Source: Pararge aegeria
Taxonomy: Eukaryota; Arthropoda; Insecta; Lepidoptera; Nymphalidae
DNA: 64,000 nucleotides
Direction of reading: 5' to 3'
Assembly (NCBI RefSeq): GCF_905163445.1
Contig: NC_053180.1
Coordinates: forward strand, 20,094,701 to 20,158,700
Position numbers and translations under genes: made by a program. This document shows positions 10,391 through 22,078 of the stretch, in pieces. Under the pieces are notes generated by a model, which searched no databases, was not told the DNA's origin, and was given only the letters and a program-made list of their open reading frames with translations. Position 1 is the first letter of the stretch, and each line of letters starts with the position of its first letter.

Positions 10391-12306
10391 TATGTTATTA
10401 TTATAGCTAGCATATGATACACTCACTAGTGGTACAAATGCGTCCCAACGGGTCACGTCCCACGGGTGGAAAACGGGTGCGCCACAACACGCTGACGTGC
10501 CAGAAGTGCTTATAAAGTAAAAACCTGTTTAATAGGCATAATATTACCGCTTGGTTCGGCAATATTATATTATGTATACATTTATTAGTATTAAGATCGA
10601 CCTGTGTGCCGTCACGGAAAACGGCATAAAGTTGAAATTGAACAGTGAAATCAGCCCTTAAATTCATTTTACCTGGTACACGCGGCGTAGTTGGGTGAGT
10701 TTTCGCCAGCGCGTTTCTACCATGAATCTCGTATCATCATCGTTTCAAACGTTATCGGCTTTAAAAACTGTAATTACTAGTGAAATAACAACCGTAATTC
10801 ATTACTTAAATTAATTAAACGTTAATTATTATATTATGCCGTTTGTGTTGTAGTTTAAATATTCGTGAAGAATATTAGATTAATTATTATGTTAATTTTT
10901 TTTTATTAATATTGGAATAAAAATATGTAATTAATCATGACTTTGTTTTAAATTATATGATTTTCAAAGAACTAAACTGGCTTCCATGTGTTATGGTACT
11001 ATATTGAAACTACGCTGTTTACTAAACAAAGGCCAACGAGAGTCAAAGTTTGTTCAAATGAATTTTCTCATTTTGTTAGAGTTTGTTTACTGATTGACTT
11101 GATTAATATTGCACTGATTGTTCCGTCTCTCAACTCTGATTTGTTCATCGGATCCTTAGAAATTTTAAATAGGACCAATACACTACACATTCAAATCAGA
11201 AGTTATAATGTATAAAGAAACTAACAAACATACTGGTGAACCCTGTAAAACATATTACACTCTTTTTGGGTATTTTTATAAAAACTTGCTTCAATTATAC
11301 TTTAAATAACTATCTTAGTAAATATCTAATGTTCTAAGTTAATAGTCAATCTAATCCAAAATTTTCAGATGAATTTAATAGGGCTATCCCATATCTACAG
11401 AGAAGAGTAGGAAAAGCACTATTTAATTAAATTTGTTATCTGAATCATTTTTGATTGGGCAGTTATTTCGATCAGTTTTTAAAATGTCTGCGTTCAATCT
11501 TTTGTTCACCATGTCCACCACAAGACCACAATTATTTTAATTCGAATTCTTGACATTATTGTACATAGAAATTTATGTTACGAGTAACAATTGTACCACT
11601 AAGTTCCTAAAACTTGGTATTACACTTGCAAATTTTAAAAGAAAATCAGAAGACTTCAGTATTAACAAACAATAACTAAAAAGTTTTCTGTAGAATTGTG
11701 AAACAAAATTTTAATGGTGTTTGCTGTATAAATACACATTTAAGCTTGATAACTGCAGAACCGATTTTGATGAAACTTGCACTCAAGTTAGAGTTAATGT
11801 AATCCATTACAAATAGTCACAATTTGATTAAAAGCTTTGCGAAAATACTTGGACAAACAAACTTTCATATATTTGTTATTCATATATCACCCCTTTTAAA
11901 TCTGCTAAATATATCCTCTAAATGCCATCATGTATATTCAATCACTATGAGTTGTTATTTAAATAGAACTCTAATTATATTACAATAAAGTGTATTTCAT
12001 TTCATTCATTCATTATATTCGCTAATGATACTTTTGTCATCTGTGTGGCCACAGGAGTATACCACAGTATTACTCAATACTTCTTTGAACGAAATGTAAC
12101 TTAATATATTAACGATTTATTGCAATGTATTTAAGTTTGTATTAAATATTGTTATCTTTAGATTTTGCTGTTTGTCAAATGTAATCATAGATATATTTTG
12201 AATTTAAGTGCTTTTTGATGTGCGAACAAAACTAATATCGGAATTAATGCGGTAATTAATTATAGCTGTTAATTCAGTAATGAAATAGCCAACTACCATA
12301 TGTTTC

Positions 12307-12353
12307 TATCTCATTCTCACAATATTCAATATATCGATTGTGTGAATGAGATA
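12307..12353. repeat. 17-bp inverted repeat
   Basis: TATCTCATTCTCACAAT (12307-12323) pairs with 12337-12353 with one mismatch and a 13-base loop. Purpose unknown; possibly a remnant of a transposon end. Confidence 0.6.
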
Positions 12354-12619
12354 GCATATCCGCCGCCTTTGATAAATTAATTATTTAATGGCATCGGTTA
12401 AAACACTGGTTACTAGTTATTACTGTGAGTGAACAACTGATCAAGTTCTGGAAATCATTGGCAACCCCATTATAGTAGAGTAGTGAGACAAGATCACTGA
12501 ATTTAGAATAAATAAAACTTTTATATAAGACTGGTTTGTATGTAGTGCATACAGGTACGTATGTAATGCATACATAATAAATATGATAGATAAATAAACA
12601 ATTACATTGACATTTTCTG

Positions 12620-12790
12620 GTTTTATTATTTGATTACTCCGCAGTTATAAAGGATAACTGCAATCGCTCTATTTGATGATGCAGTCTTAGATGGAAGCAG
12701 GCTTAACTGCTATGAAGATAGCTTATATATTTAACTCATACATACATACGGTGGAGGTAAAGCCTCCGCTGGTTTCTTACTCCATATTTC
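12620..12790 (-). repeat. Weak SINE family C remnant
   Basis: 'gatgatgcagtcttagatgg' and 'gcaggcttaactg' align loosely with family C copies; the rest is diverged. Confidence 0.4.
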
Positions 12791-12949
12791 AACGATGATC
12801 GATTAACTTATCCAAATCTGGATTCAAAGTCATCTATTCTGCTATTTTTGTTCTGTATGGTAGTGGTATTGGACTTAAAATAAATTCTCAGTAAGTCTTA
12901 ACTCATAGGTTCAGGTATTATTGTGATAATAATAATAATCATTAAACGC

Positions 12950-13050
12950 TAATGGCCGCCAACCGGTTTGGGGCAGCGTGGCGGGTATATGCTGTAAAAC
13001 CCTCCTTCGTAATGAGGCTTTACCCAGCAGTGGTATATTAATAAGCCTTA
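12950..13050 (+). repeat. LINE 3' coding-end fragment
   Basis: 'ccgccaaccggtttgg', 'gcagcgtggcgggtatatgc' and 'cccagcagtggtatatta' match the usual C-terminal end of a widespread lepidopteran non-LTR element (from knowledge of the family). Frame is broken. Confidence 0.6.
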
Positions 13051-13728
13051 CAATATATTGTAGTATATTTTATAATATACATACTTTAAACAACCCAGGC
13101 GGTTTGCAGGTTCAGTTCGGTCAATTCAGTTGTATTCTTCAGAACTTTGCTAATTTGTTGAAGTTTTTTAAAATCCGCAGCGCATTATAAATGTGCAGAG
13201 CATTATAAAGAGGAAATGTTAAGTATCTACGTTTCTCTTAGACATGATAAATAAAACACAGGATGTACTAAACAGTACTTTTTAATGCTAACCACCACTT
13301 TATCCTTACATGAAATTCACTTCAATTAAATTAAACGGCCAAAGAATCGAATGAGTGTTAAAAACTATCTGCAAAGGTGGATAAGCCAGTTATGTGTTTG
13401 CGTGCGATTTACAAATACTCAGAAACACTCGTTCGGGAATGTCGGTTATCATACATCACTAAAAAAAAAATGGCAGTAAGATAAATGTGTGATCTTAAAC
13501 TGATGGTACGATAGCATTCATTGGAATCAGAATTCAGCTATTACCATTTTTCATTATTTTCAAATACGATATTTCATACTTATAGTAAGCTATGGATTGC
13601 AATAAATATTTAACAAAAAAAATATAGTAAACATAATTTGTCGCCAACCGGATTTTATAATTTGGTAATCGTGACGGGTGACAGATTAAATATTCCCGCC
13701 AATCGAAAACCATAGACAATTGTTGTTT

Positions 13729-16700
13729 TTAATCCAAAGCAGCAGCACCAGAGATAATTTCGATGAGCTCTCTGGTGATGACGGCCTGGCGGGTCCTGTT
13801 GAAGGTCAGCGTCAGTTTGTCTATCATCTCTCCGGCGTTCTTGGAGGCGTTGTCCATGGCCGTCATGCGGGAGGACTGTTCGGAACAAGCTCCTTCCTTG
13901 AGTGCGTAGAAGAGCATCGAGGCGAGAGAGAATTCCATGTAAGACTGCAATACATCAGAGTCGAGGGAGTCGTAAACAGCCAGTTTTGGAGCACTCTGAA
14001 AATGAAATGCCAATTGTTACAATAAGATTTTTACTTTCAACTCTGATTATAAACGAAAACTAAAATAAAACTACAGACTCTTTAAGAGGTACATCATTTA
14101 CTGTCTCTGAAAATTATCTGTGAAACCGAAACTCTAAAAGTTTTTGAGTAAACCATTGCCATAGTTTTCACTGAAAGAAATCAGATACAGCCCTAATATC
14201 TACATCTCGTACTATGCACGTGTCGGTCTTTTAAACACTTAGAATATTTAGAATTAATTTGTATAGAAAAATAAATATGCTTCTTTTGAGTTAATATTCT
14301 TACACGGTGACTTCCTATGAAATATACTTATGCACCCTTCAACATTCCGTTACACATTGTTTTCAAAAAAGCAAGTGAAAAAGAAACAATACCTCAACAG
14401 CGTTCCTGCTGAAGAGCGGCAAGTTGGACTGCGCGTACGACACGACGGACTTGAACTTGTTGTAGATGATCTTGCCGGAGCCGAAGTCATAGCCCGACGT
14501 CATGATCGCGTTAGCGATGCGCGCCGCGTCCAGGAAAGTGGGCGGCAGGCGACCGATCTGGAAGGTTGTAGTTTGCCAATGTATTAATATTACTTTTTTC
14601 CGATCTAAAGTCGATTGCGCGGGTGGAACTGCCATCATCATCTGCCAGAAGCCTTCGAAAATAAAACTCTTTACCAACGAGTGAGAGAGTCCAGTGACAG
14701 TCATTTAAGTCACTTGACTCTCTCAAATGTCACTGAGATTTGGATTCCTCCTGTACTCGTGTCTATTATTTATAAATGTTCAGCCACAAGCTCTACCTGA
14801 TGTATTGTAGGCAAAGGGCATTGCCCATTTTCTTAGGAGCTTTGGGCCCCTAATGACATAATATTATGTCACGAAGGTTTTAATTTTATTACATAGAAAA
14901 ACAATGATCTTTAAAAATTCTGCAAACTATTTTGATTTATTCACCCAGGTTTAAGAAAATCTTTGTTTAAGTTGCTGAAATTGAGGTTGACACTCGGTTT
15001 TGTAAGTCGTTTTTATTATTAAATAAAAAAAGTATCGTAATTTTTCAATCGATTTCTAATAAATAATTGATTGAAATACAGCTCCGATATCTGGCAACAT
15101 TTAGATTCTATTTTATATTGGCGGTGGTGCAAAAATAATATAGTCAATTAATCATTTTTTTTGAGTTTTTTAATGGTAGGGTAAAAGAAATGTTGATAAA
15201 ACACAAATAACCATAAAGAAATCAGGCAATTTCATGTGACACGCCGCCAAATCCTGGGCCTGTCCATGGGCAATGTCCTTTGAGCTTTTAATAAGATCAA
15301 TTTTACTCTGACTCCTCAAATGCGAGCTTGCAAATCTTGTACTAAAGGTACAGTATTTTTTTTGATCTTCAATGAAAATGCTGAGAATTTTTATTAGTCC
15401 ACTCTAAGTTAGCCCTTGTCTGCAGAATCTCATAGTGATGATACAGTCTAAGATGGTAGTGGGTTAAACTGTAGAGGTAGTTATATAAAATCCATACCCC
15501 TAAACAGTTTCTATGCAGCATCATACTGGAACACTAAATCACTTAGCGTTAGGGTATGTCTAACAAACAGGGCTATGTCAGTAGGGTGGTAACTAGCCAT
15601 GGCCGAAGCCTACTAAGCTATGTGACATAGTGACATATAATCTACCATAAGCATTTAGTCACAATTTGCGATTCTGTACTGCCCGAATTAACATTTGCTT
15701 AGACAGTTAGACCATGAAGAAAACCATGTTCAAGAGAGCATGTGTTTAGTTACCTCATTGCAAACACTGATGATGTGTTTGCTGTACAGTCGTTGCAGGA
15801 TGGCACGGGACTTGTCTCCCACACAGATAACCTTGATGTTCTCTGCTCCAGGCTCGCTTAGGCGGGTACGAATCACCTTTGACACACCAGTGTGCACAGC
15901 TCCGCAAAGACCTGGTGGTGATGGTACACATTATTAACACACCCATTCCTGATTAAGTAATAAATATTACACATTGCATTTTTTCTAAGCTGTTTTACAA
16001 CATAAACAATCTTTACATTACCCATTAGATTCAAGAAAGTTTAAAAAAAATAAAGAGTTACATTCACATACTTTATAAAGAAAATCACTTTTTATTTTAC
16101 TTTGTTTATCTACATGCAGTTACGAAATAATATGAAGTATTAAAAGTAGTGTTGCCAGCTTTTACTCACCCCTGTCAGATGTCATAGCAATGAAGAGCTG
16201 CTTGGGCTCATCTTCAGGTGGAGCTACCTATAAGAACAATAAAAATTACCTTATATGTTGCTTTCCTGTATATTACATTGTCTGTGAGATCATACATCAA
16301 AGAAACAAAAGCTGTACATAAAAAAATACAGCACAGCCTAAAAACACAGCTATAGTGTTAAAATTTTTTTCTGATTTAGTTAACAGTCCCAGACTTGCAT
16401 AACTCTGAATCTTCCATACTTAATCAAAAAAAAGAAGATATCATGTTCCTCAAATCAGAAGAATTGGTACATAACTCCTTAACAAATAATAAATACCTCA
16501 GCCTTCTCGTAAAATTGCACAGCACCCTCACCATACGGGCGAGCTGCTTTCAATTCACGCTCAGCACGAGTGTATCTGAAAATGATTAGTTCATAGCTAT
16601 CACATCAAGAAACTTAACCTTATTAGAGAAATCATGAAAAAAGTGTCTAGGATTTATGTAATTATTGCTAACAAGAATTAGTGTTTGGTTGATGTTACCA

Positions 16701-17215
16701 AAATAGTCACCAAAAATTTGGCATAATATGTAGGCCACTCCGCACTCTCTAACAAGATAGAACTATAAAATGTTTTTGAAAAGGAGCAATTTGCTGAGTT
16801 TCTTGCCTCTCTAACAGACTGACTTGATGTTTCCAGTTTTTATAAAATATAATTTTGTTGCAATTTTACTTAACAATCAATGACGGAAAACATTGTCATT
16901 AGATTGTGATGACTTTAATCATACATAGAAACCACTTTATAGTGTAGTTTTTTTTGCTAATAAACATTGTAGGTACCTACTATTTGTATTCCTTTCAACA
17001 CAATCAGAATTTAATAAACTTGTATGGTTTTAAAAAAAAAACTTTTCTTACTTGGCAGCTGACACCATCTTCATGGACTGGGTAATCTTTTGGATATTCT
17101 TAACCGACTTCAAACGAATAGAAATGGCTTTCAAGGTAGCCATATTTCGGCTTTGCTGATGGTTAACCACCATGGTTACCTGGGTGCACACACCCGGTGC
17201 TAGACGGCCCAACAT
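13729..17215 (-). CDS. ATPsyngamma: ATP synthase gamma subunit, mitochondrial (F1 rotor shaft)
   Basis: The gamma subunit is the central stalk that turns inside the alpha3-beta3 ring of mitochondrial F1Fo ATP synthase. Coding exons in transcript order: 17215-17052, 16575-16497, 16227-16170, 15911-15754, 14557-14393, 13995-13729. The phases join cleanly to 296 residues plus stop, the normal insect length. The N-terminus begins MLGRLAPGV with a basic presequence, and mature-like sequence starts near NMATLKAISIRLKSVKNIQ; 'KITQSMKMVSAAK' and C-terminal 'RTRQAVITRELIEIISGAA' are the family's signature ends. An acceptor ends 10 bases before the ATG (exon edge 17225), so the 5' UTR is split; a non-coding first exon probably lies at about 17411-17600. 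The gene is convergent with INCENP and divergent from the small ORF at 18215. Identification is essentially certain. Confidence 0.98.
14070..14360. repeat. Unnamed dispersed repeat, copy 1
   Basis: Shares 'gtgaaaccgaaactc', 'gaaatcagatacagccctaa' and 'atgaaatatacttatgca' in the same order with 52620-52870. It sits in the last intron of the ATP synthase gamma gene. Family not recognised. Confidence 0.75.
14683..14724. repeat. 16-bp inverted repeat
   Basis: GAGAGAGTCCAGTGAC (14683-14698) pairs with 14709-14724 with one mismatch and a 10-base loop, inside an intron of the ATP synthase gamma gene. Confidence 0.6.
15405..15610 (-). mobile_element. SINE family C, partial
   Basis: Begins 'taagttagcccttgtctgca' and continues through 'gtggtaactagccatggccg'. 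Headless copy in an intron of the ATP synthase gamma gene. Confidence 0.75.
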
Positions 17216-17410
17216 TTTCACAGCTCTGAAATTATTAGCACTTTGTTAAAAAAATGCAGGTTATGTCTCCTAAGTTATGTAAGACTGCTACCCTATGTAT
17301 GAACGTAAATGTAAACTGAATTAATGAATTAATATCTAATTTGAACCTAAATCACTTTAAAATGGGTGAAATTTAAATAATTTAACAGTGATAAAAGCAC
17401 AACTACTAAC

Positions 17411-17600
17411 TTTTATTGGATTTTTTGATAAAATGAATACACCAGCCGACAAAAATGTCGCTGGTCGGAAGGACGACGACGTTCGTTCTCGCAGTGTTGC
17501 CACTTGTCAGTATGACAGACGTGACAGTTGCCCACTTTATTAAATTCAATTAAATAATCAAGAAGAACGCAGCTCATATGGCTGAAAACGGTAAAAGGCA
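17411..17600 (-). other. Probable non-coding first exon / promoter of ATP synthase gamma
   Basis: On the minus strand a possible donor (GTTAGT, ending the exon at 17411) lies about 185 bases upstream of the acceptor at 17226-17228. The short ORF here has no recognisable content. Exon limits are inferred, not seen directly. Confidence 0.4.
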
Positions 17601-18214
17601 TTAAAACTAAGTATGGCTGCCCAATAGTGGTTACATATTGTTTTGGTAACCATCAAGTCACATGGAGCCGCTTGACCCAAGTGTCGCAAGACAGTGGTAT
17701 TTGGAAATCCCTACAAAAGACCTATTTCCAGTAGAGGAAATCATTCGCAGCATTCGCATCATTCGGAAAATCTCGCAGAACGGTTGATTTCCTCATCGGA
17801 TAACAAACAGGCTATATAGCTCATTATTTGCGCAAAAGATCAGCCTAATTTTTCAGAACGGAAGCATATATGAACAAGTATTAAAGAAGTCATCAATTAG
17901 AATCGCGGTGAAGTTTTACCGTAGGTAACATTATATAAATATTTTCTTTATTCCTGCGTCAGATTGCAGAAATTTCGTATTATGTCTAAGAAATAATCGC
18001 AGCTCAAAATGACAGACTATTAATATACACGGAATAATTTGACACTCACTACTGAAAATGCTGTCAGTGTCATGAGTATTGAGTAGAAAGAATAGTTTTA
18101 TTTTCATGGAGAAAACCGGGTCTTCAATTTAGATGATTTATATTCACTATATAAATCCCTGTTTTCGGTGTTTTTTGCTTAATTTTTGTTTTAGATTTTA
18201 CACTTCTTGATTAA

Positions 18215-18415
18215 ATGATGCCAGCACCGCAAGAGAGCGTGAATAATGCAGAACAAATTCAGGAGCAACCACCTAGAGAAATAACGCAGACCGACCATAT
18301 AAATAAGAAATTATTAACTTCTCTGTTCAACAGAATGAACGAAGGTGATTCTTTGTTGAACAAAATGTTGGAAGATGATAATAAAACAGAGGAAAGCGAT
18401 GAGTGGAAAGACTGA
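18215..18415 (+). CDS. Small acidic protein, 66 aa, unrecognised
   Basis: I do not recognise this protein. It starts with two adjacent Met codons (18215) and ends at TGA 18413-18415. The sequence is hydrophilic and acidic, with a likely amphipathic helix 'NKKLLTSLFNRMNEG', a following 'LLNKMLEDD' and an acidic C-terminus 'ESDEWKD'; no signal peptide or membrane segment is visible. Support for a real gene: AATAAA at 18454-18459 just downstream, a pyrimidine-rich AG acceptor at 18193-18194 that would splice a 5' leader on, and a divergent position next to a housekeeping promoter (17.6-18.2 kb). Against: short length and no domain I can name. It could be a small adaptor or assembly factor, but that would be a guess. 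Confidence 0.55.
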   Translation: MMPAPQESVNNAEQIQEQPPREITQTDHINKKLLTSLFNRMNEGDSLLNKMLEDDNKTEESDEWKD

Positions 18416-18453
18416 GGGTGTCAGTGAGGTGTTGTACTCATAAATCATAATGT

Positions 18454-18459
18454 AATAAA
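18454..18459 (+). terminator. Poly(A) signal AATAAA after the 66-aa ORF
   Basis: Canonical hexamer 39 bases after the stop codon, followed by a T-rich stretch. Confidence 0.6.
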
Positions 18460-18716
18460 GTTTTTCGCTCCAATATCTTTTTTCTTAATTTATAATTACA
18501 TAAACCTAGGAAATAGAAGCAAATAATCGAACGTTACAAAAACGAAAGTTAAATATAATATCTGCAGATTTTTAAATAACTATTTGTATTGATGTAATTA
18601 CGAGGAAATCTTGAAATGATAAAATAGTTATCAATTAATGGTATGGTGCTTCAGAATTTCCTCATTTTGTTTTTTAACACTAATACATACTTTAAGAATA
18701 ACATAAATATTGCAAA

Positions 18717-18770
18717 GAAAGCGGTGATACCCTAGTGGTTAGGGATTTGGCATTCCTTTGGGGGGTTATA
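18717..18770 (+). repeat. SINE family B head fragment
   Basis: 'gcggtgataccctagtggtt' is the tRNA-like head of family B in plus orientation; the element breaks off after about 50 bases. Confidence 0.6.
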
Positions 18771-18949
18771 ATCTATATTTTTAGTATTCATTAATTATAT
18801 TGTATGCATCTTGTTTGATGTTTTGCCATTATTTGTTATGCTGTGATCTCAAATCAACAAGAGAAAACTTGTAAGAGTAATGCCATAGAATTATCAATGG
18901 TACTGCAAGACACGACATTGCAGAAAACTTTGCAAAATGAAACAATTCT

Positions 18950-19240
18950 GTATTTCCTTATTTACATGATGGTATGTGATGGTGCAATCTTAGATAGTAG
19001 CCAGCTAACCTTTTAGGGTTATGATAGTTTAATTAACTCCTAATCGGTTTCTGGCGGCATATCTCTGCAATAGGTTGGTAACTAGCCACAGCCAAAGATT
19101 ACCACAAAAAATAAGATTTGCCATCATCGTCTGCAATCTATTAACGTCTGGATGGGTACAGGCTTACTCTCTCATAGGTGATACCGTTTTAGAGCATAAA
19201 ACCACCACGCTGCTGCAATGTGGGTTTGTGGGCTTAGATG
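18950..19240 (-). repeat. SINE family C, diverged
   Basis: 'gtgatggtgcaatcttagat', 'cctaatcggtttctggcggc' and 'ggtaactagccacagcc' follow the family C order. Confidence 0.6.
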
Positions 19241-19894
19241 TTATTAAGAATAAAACAACAAAAAAACAGTAACTTGAATAATATTTTATTATGTACTACA
19301 CAAGTTATAATGAGGAATGTTCTTATTTACATAGCTCTTGCATAAACTCCAATATAATTTTTTGAACAATTTATTTTATACATTTATTTATACAGTGTCG
19401 CGAAAAAACTACTCTATATAATCGACGCAACTTTAATACTGAAAAATAAAATTGTTGCGTTTCAAAAAATATTCCTTCAACCGGAATTTTTAATTCGCGG
19501 AATTTCTGCCAAAGCTCAAATTACTCTAAGAAAATGGCATCTTAAATAAATATTTCATTCATAATAATTATTATATATATAGTACAGTGTCAACCTGCAT
19601 CAATAAAACACGCAAAAATCAAAAGATAACTGTACATACAAAAACAAAAATGTAGAAATATAGGTATATTATATATTGTCTTAGATTTTTCAAGGGCCAA
19701 GGTTGTAAAATGTTTTCAGTTGTATCTATTGTTCACTAGCGCTTAGATGGACAGACGTACAGCAGCTCTGCCTGGTAACACTACCTGGAAACAAACAAAA
19801 AAATTTATTATAACTCAAAAGCTGGTGAAGTGCAGGGTACTTGTAAAAATTCATGTTTTATCTTCTACTCTTATACTAATACATAAAGCAGAAG

Positions 19895-20140
19895 AGTTTG
19901 GTTGCTTACTTGAACATGATAATCTCAGGAACTACTAGTCCGATTTGAAAAAGAATGGTTGAAAACGGGGGTTTGTTTCCCTTTTGAGAGCTTCTAAAGA
20001 CTAAACGGCTAAAGTTTCAATAACATCATGTATGACAAAGTTGTTCCCCTATAAAAGTTCTAAAAAAGGTCTTCGACATCATATGTCTTTCTTTTAAGTT
20101 TGACTTATACGCAGACGAAGTCGCGAGGGACTGCTAGTAT
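19895..20140 (-). mobile_element. Helitron-like non-autonomous repeat, partial
   Basis: 'tctcaggaactactagtccg' through 'cagacgaagtcgcgagggac' and 'tgctagtatt'. The same blocks recur at 51595-51925. The end carries CTAG followed by T, as in Helitron 3' ends; that class assignment is inference. Confidence 0.55.
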
Positions 20141-20249
20141 TGAATAATTCAAACTAAATGTCTTTGTACATCATCACTTAGCTAACAATACTGATCAAGT
20201 GAAGTTTTCGTACCGTAACGCTCAACGATTGGCGATAAGTCTATACTTT

Positions 20250-20330
20250 ACTAGCCATGGTCCAAACCTCCCACCAGACCAGACCAGAGAAGTTCAGAAA
20301 TAATAACCCAAATCATCTCTGCCATCGTCA
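20250..20330 (-). repeat. SINE family C fragment
   Basis: 'ctcccaccagaccagaccag' and following match the middle of family C copies. Confidence 0.6.
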
Positions 20331-20659
20331 AAGGTATCCCTTACACCAATTATTTATTAACCACAAAATGAAACAGACATGGACAGGAAAAAATAAAACT
20401 TAAAAACTGGGATAAATATGGCTTAGTAGCGATATATAATGATTTGTTTAAGTGATTACTTCTTATGGGATAAAACCGCTTCGTTACGTAACGCGTTACG
20501 GTAGGCAGATTCCACCCCTCTCGCTCTAGTCTAAAACCACAAACCTCTCTTGAAGTTAAACAATTTCAATATTAAATAGTTAAACTTCGATTAGTTTTTA
20601 CTTTATAACTTTCGTCACACGTCGGGCGTTCCAAAACGCACGGGGGATTTTTTTTTAAA

Positions 20660-20665
20660 TTTATT
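20660..20665 (-). terminator. Candidate poly(A) signal for Vha44
   Basis: The plus strand 'tttatttatt' gives overlapping AATAAA hexamers on the minus strand about 70 bases past the Vha44 stop. Vha44 transcripts could also extend further left. Confidence 0.45.
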
Positions 20666-20734
20666 TATTTCAAATAAAAACCTTTTTCCAGGCAGCTCAC
20701 CTAAAAATAAATTGTAATGCGGTCCCATGTTTGT

Positions 20735-22040
20735 TTATATTTTATCCACCATCTCAATGTTGATCTTATAGAAGACGTACGGGAAATACTCGGACTGCCC
20801 GAACCCGAGACCAGCCAGTTCTGCGGTCTGCAATCAAAATTCAATTTAAAACATCTACCATCTACTGCAATCACCAAACCGTCAGGCCAGTGTGGTTTTT
20901 ATAGACAAAACCTCTGGCTGAACAAAGGTTGACGGGTTAGTGACAGTGGAGTGCACTGAGTTTCTTACCAGGGTATGCATACAGCAAGAAAATTGCATAA
21001 AAAGGCAAAATTCCTCCTCCTATACTAGTTATATATTATTTTAGGGTAGGCAGTGCTTTTGTGCATGTATGAAGTACACGCCACTGGTTGGTGATTGCCA
21101 TAGATGGTAATATTAGCACAGAGAAATCTCCTGCACATCTCAGTTGTTTTCCCTTTTATGAGTAATGCATGATAAAGTGGTATGGCAAACTATAGTTATA
21201 GCTTATCAGCTGGAAATTCTGTTTCTCACAAATTGTGCAAATACATATGAGTATCCGTCTTTTATTTATGTATATGTTATTTGTTAAAAAGAAAAATATC
21301 TAATATTACATATATCTATGATTCATGTCATTATGCATTGTAGTAAGGTCTGAAAAAAAAACTAACAAAGAGAACAGTATTTTGAAATTATAACAACCCG
21401 TCAATTGCAGTGTACCATAAACATTGAGGATTGATTGATGATAGCCTAATTACTAGAAGGTATTACTATTGTTACTCCGTTATTGTAATGATCATGTTTT
21501 TATTTTTAATTTTTGTTGTTCTCCTTTCAATTTGTATAGTTAAATTGACTATGCATATAGTTAGTGTAATAGGTGTTAACCATACTAATTGAATAAAAAT
21601 AAATAAATAAATTATTGATTGTTTGATTGATGATAGCATAATTACTAGAAGTTACGTTTGTTGCATTATTGTATCAATCATGTTATATATTTATGTTATT
21701 TTTTCAATTTTCTTTATTTTGTTCTCTTTTCAATTTGTATAATTTAATTTACTTATGTAATTAATTTTTTTTTTTTACTATGAAAAATAGTTTTATAATA
21801 AAGGTGTTATTATAGTTTGCATGCCATAGAATGGCAGATTGTAGCACAGGACTTGTTGTTTTATTATAAGATCAAATTTGTTAACCTGCAATCACGAAAA
21901 TAAAGATTTGAATTTGAATTTAATTTGTGTAATTGGTGTTGTAAATTAATGATCGAATGATTATTGATTGATTTATTGATGGATTGATCGATGGATTATG
22001 TGGGCTATTGGGAAAGTGGCTTTGGATGGATGGTTGATTG

Positions 22041-22078
<38 letters not shown>

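Larger units (their letters stand above)
10391..13728. other. Convergent intergenic spacer, no gene recognised
   Basis: Space between the 3' ends of INCENP and the ATP synthase gamma gene. It is AT-rich with only short ORFs of no recognisable content. It holds a (CATT)n retroelement-type tail near 11985-12015, a small hairpin at 12307-12353, a weak family C remnant at 12620-12790 and a LINE fragment at 12950-13050. Confidence 0.6.
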
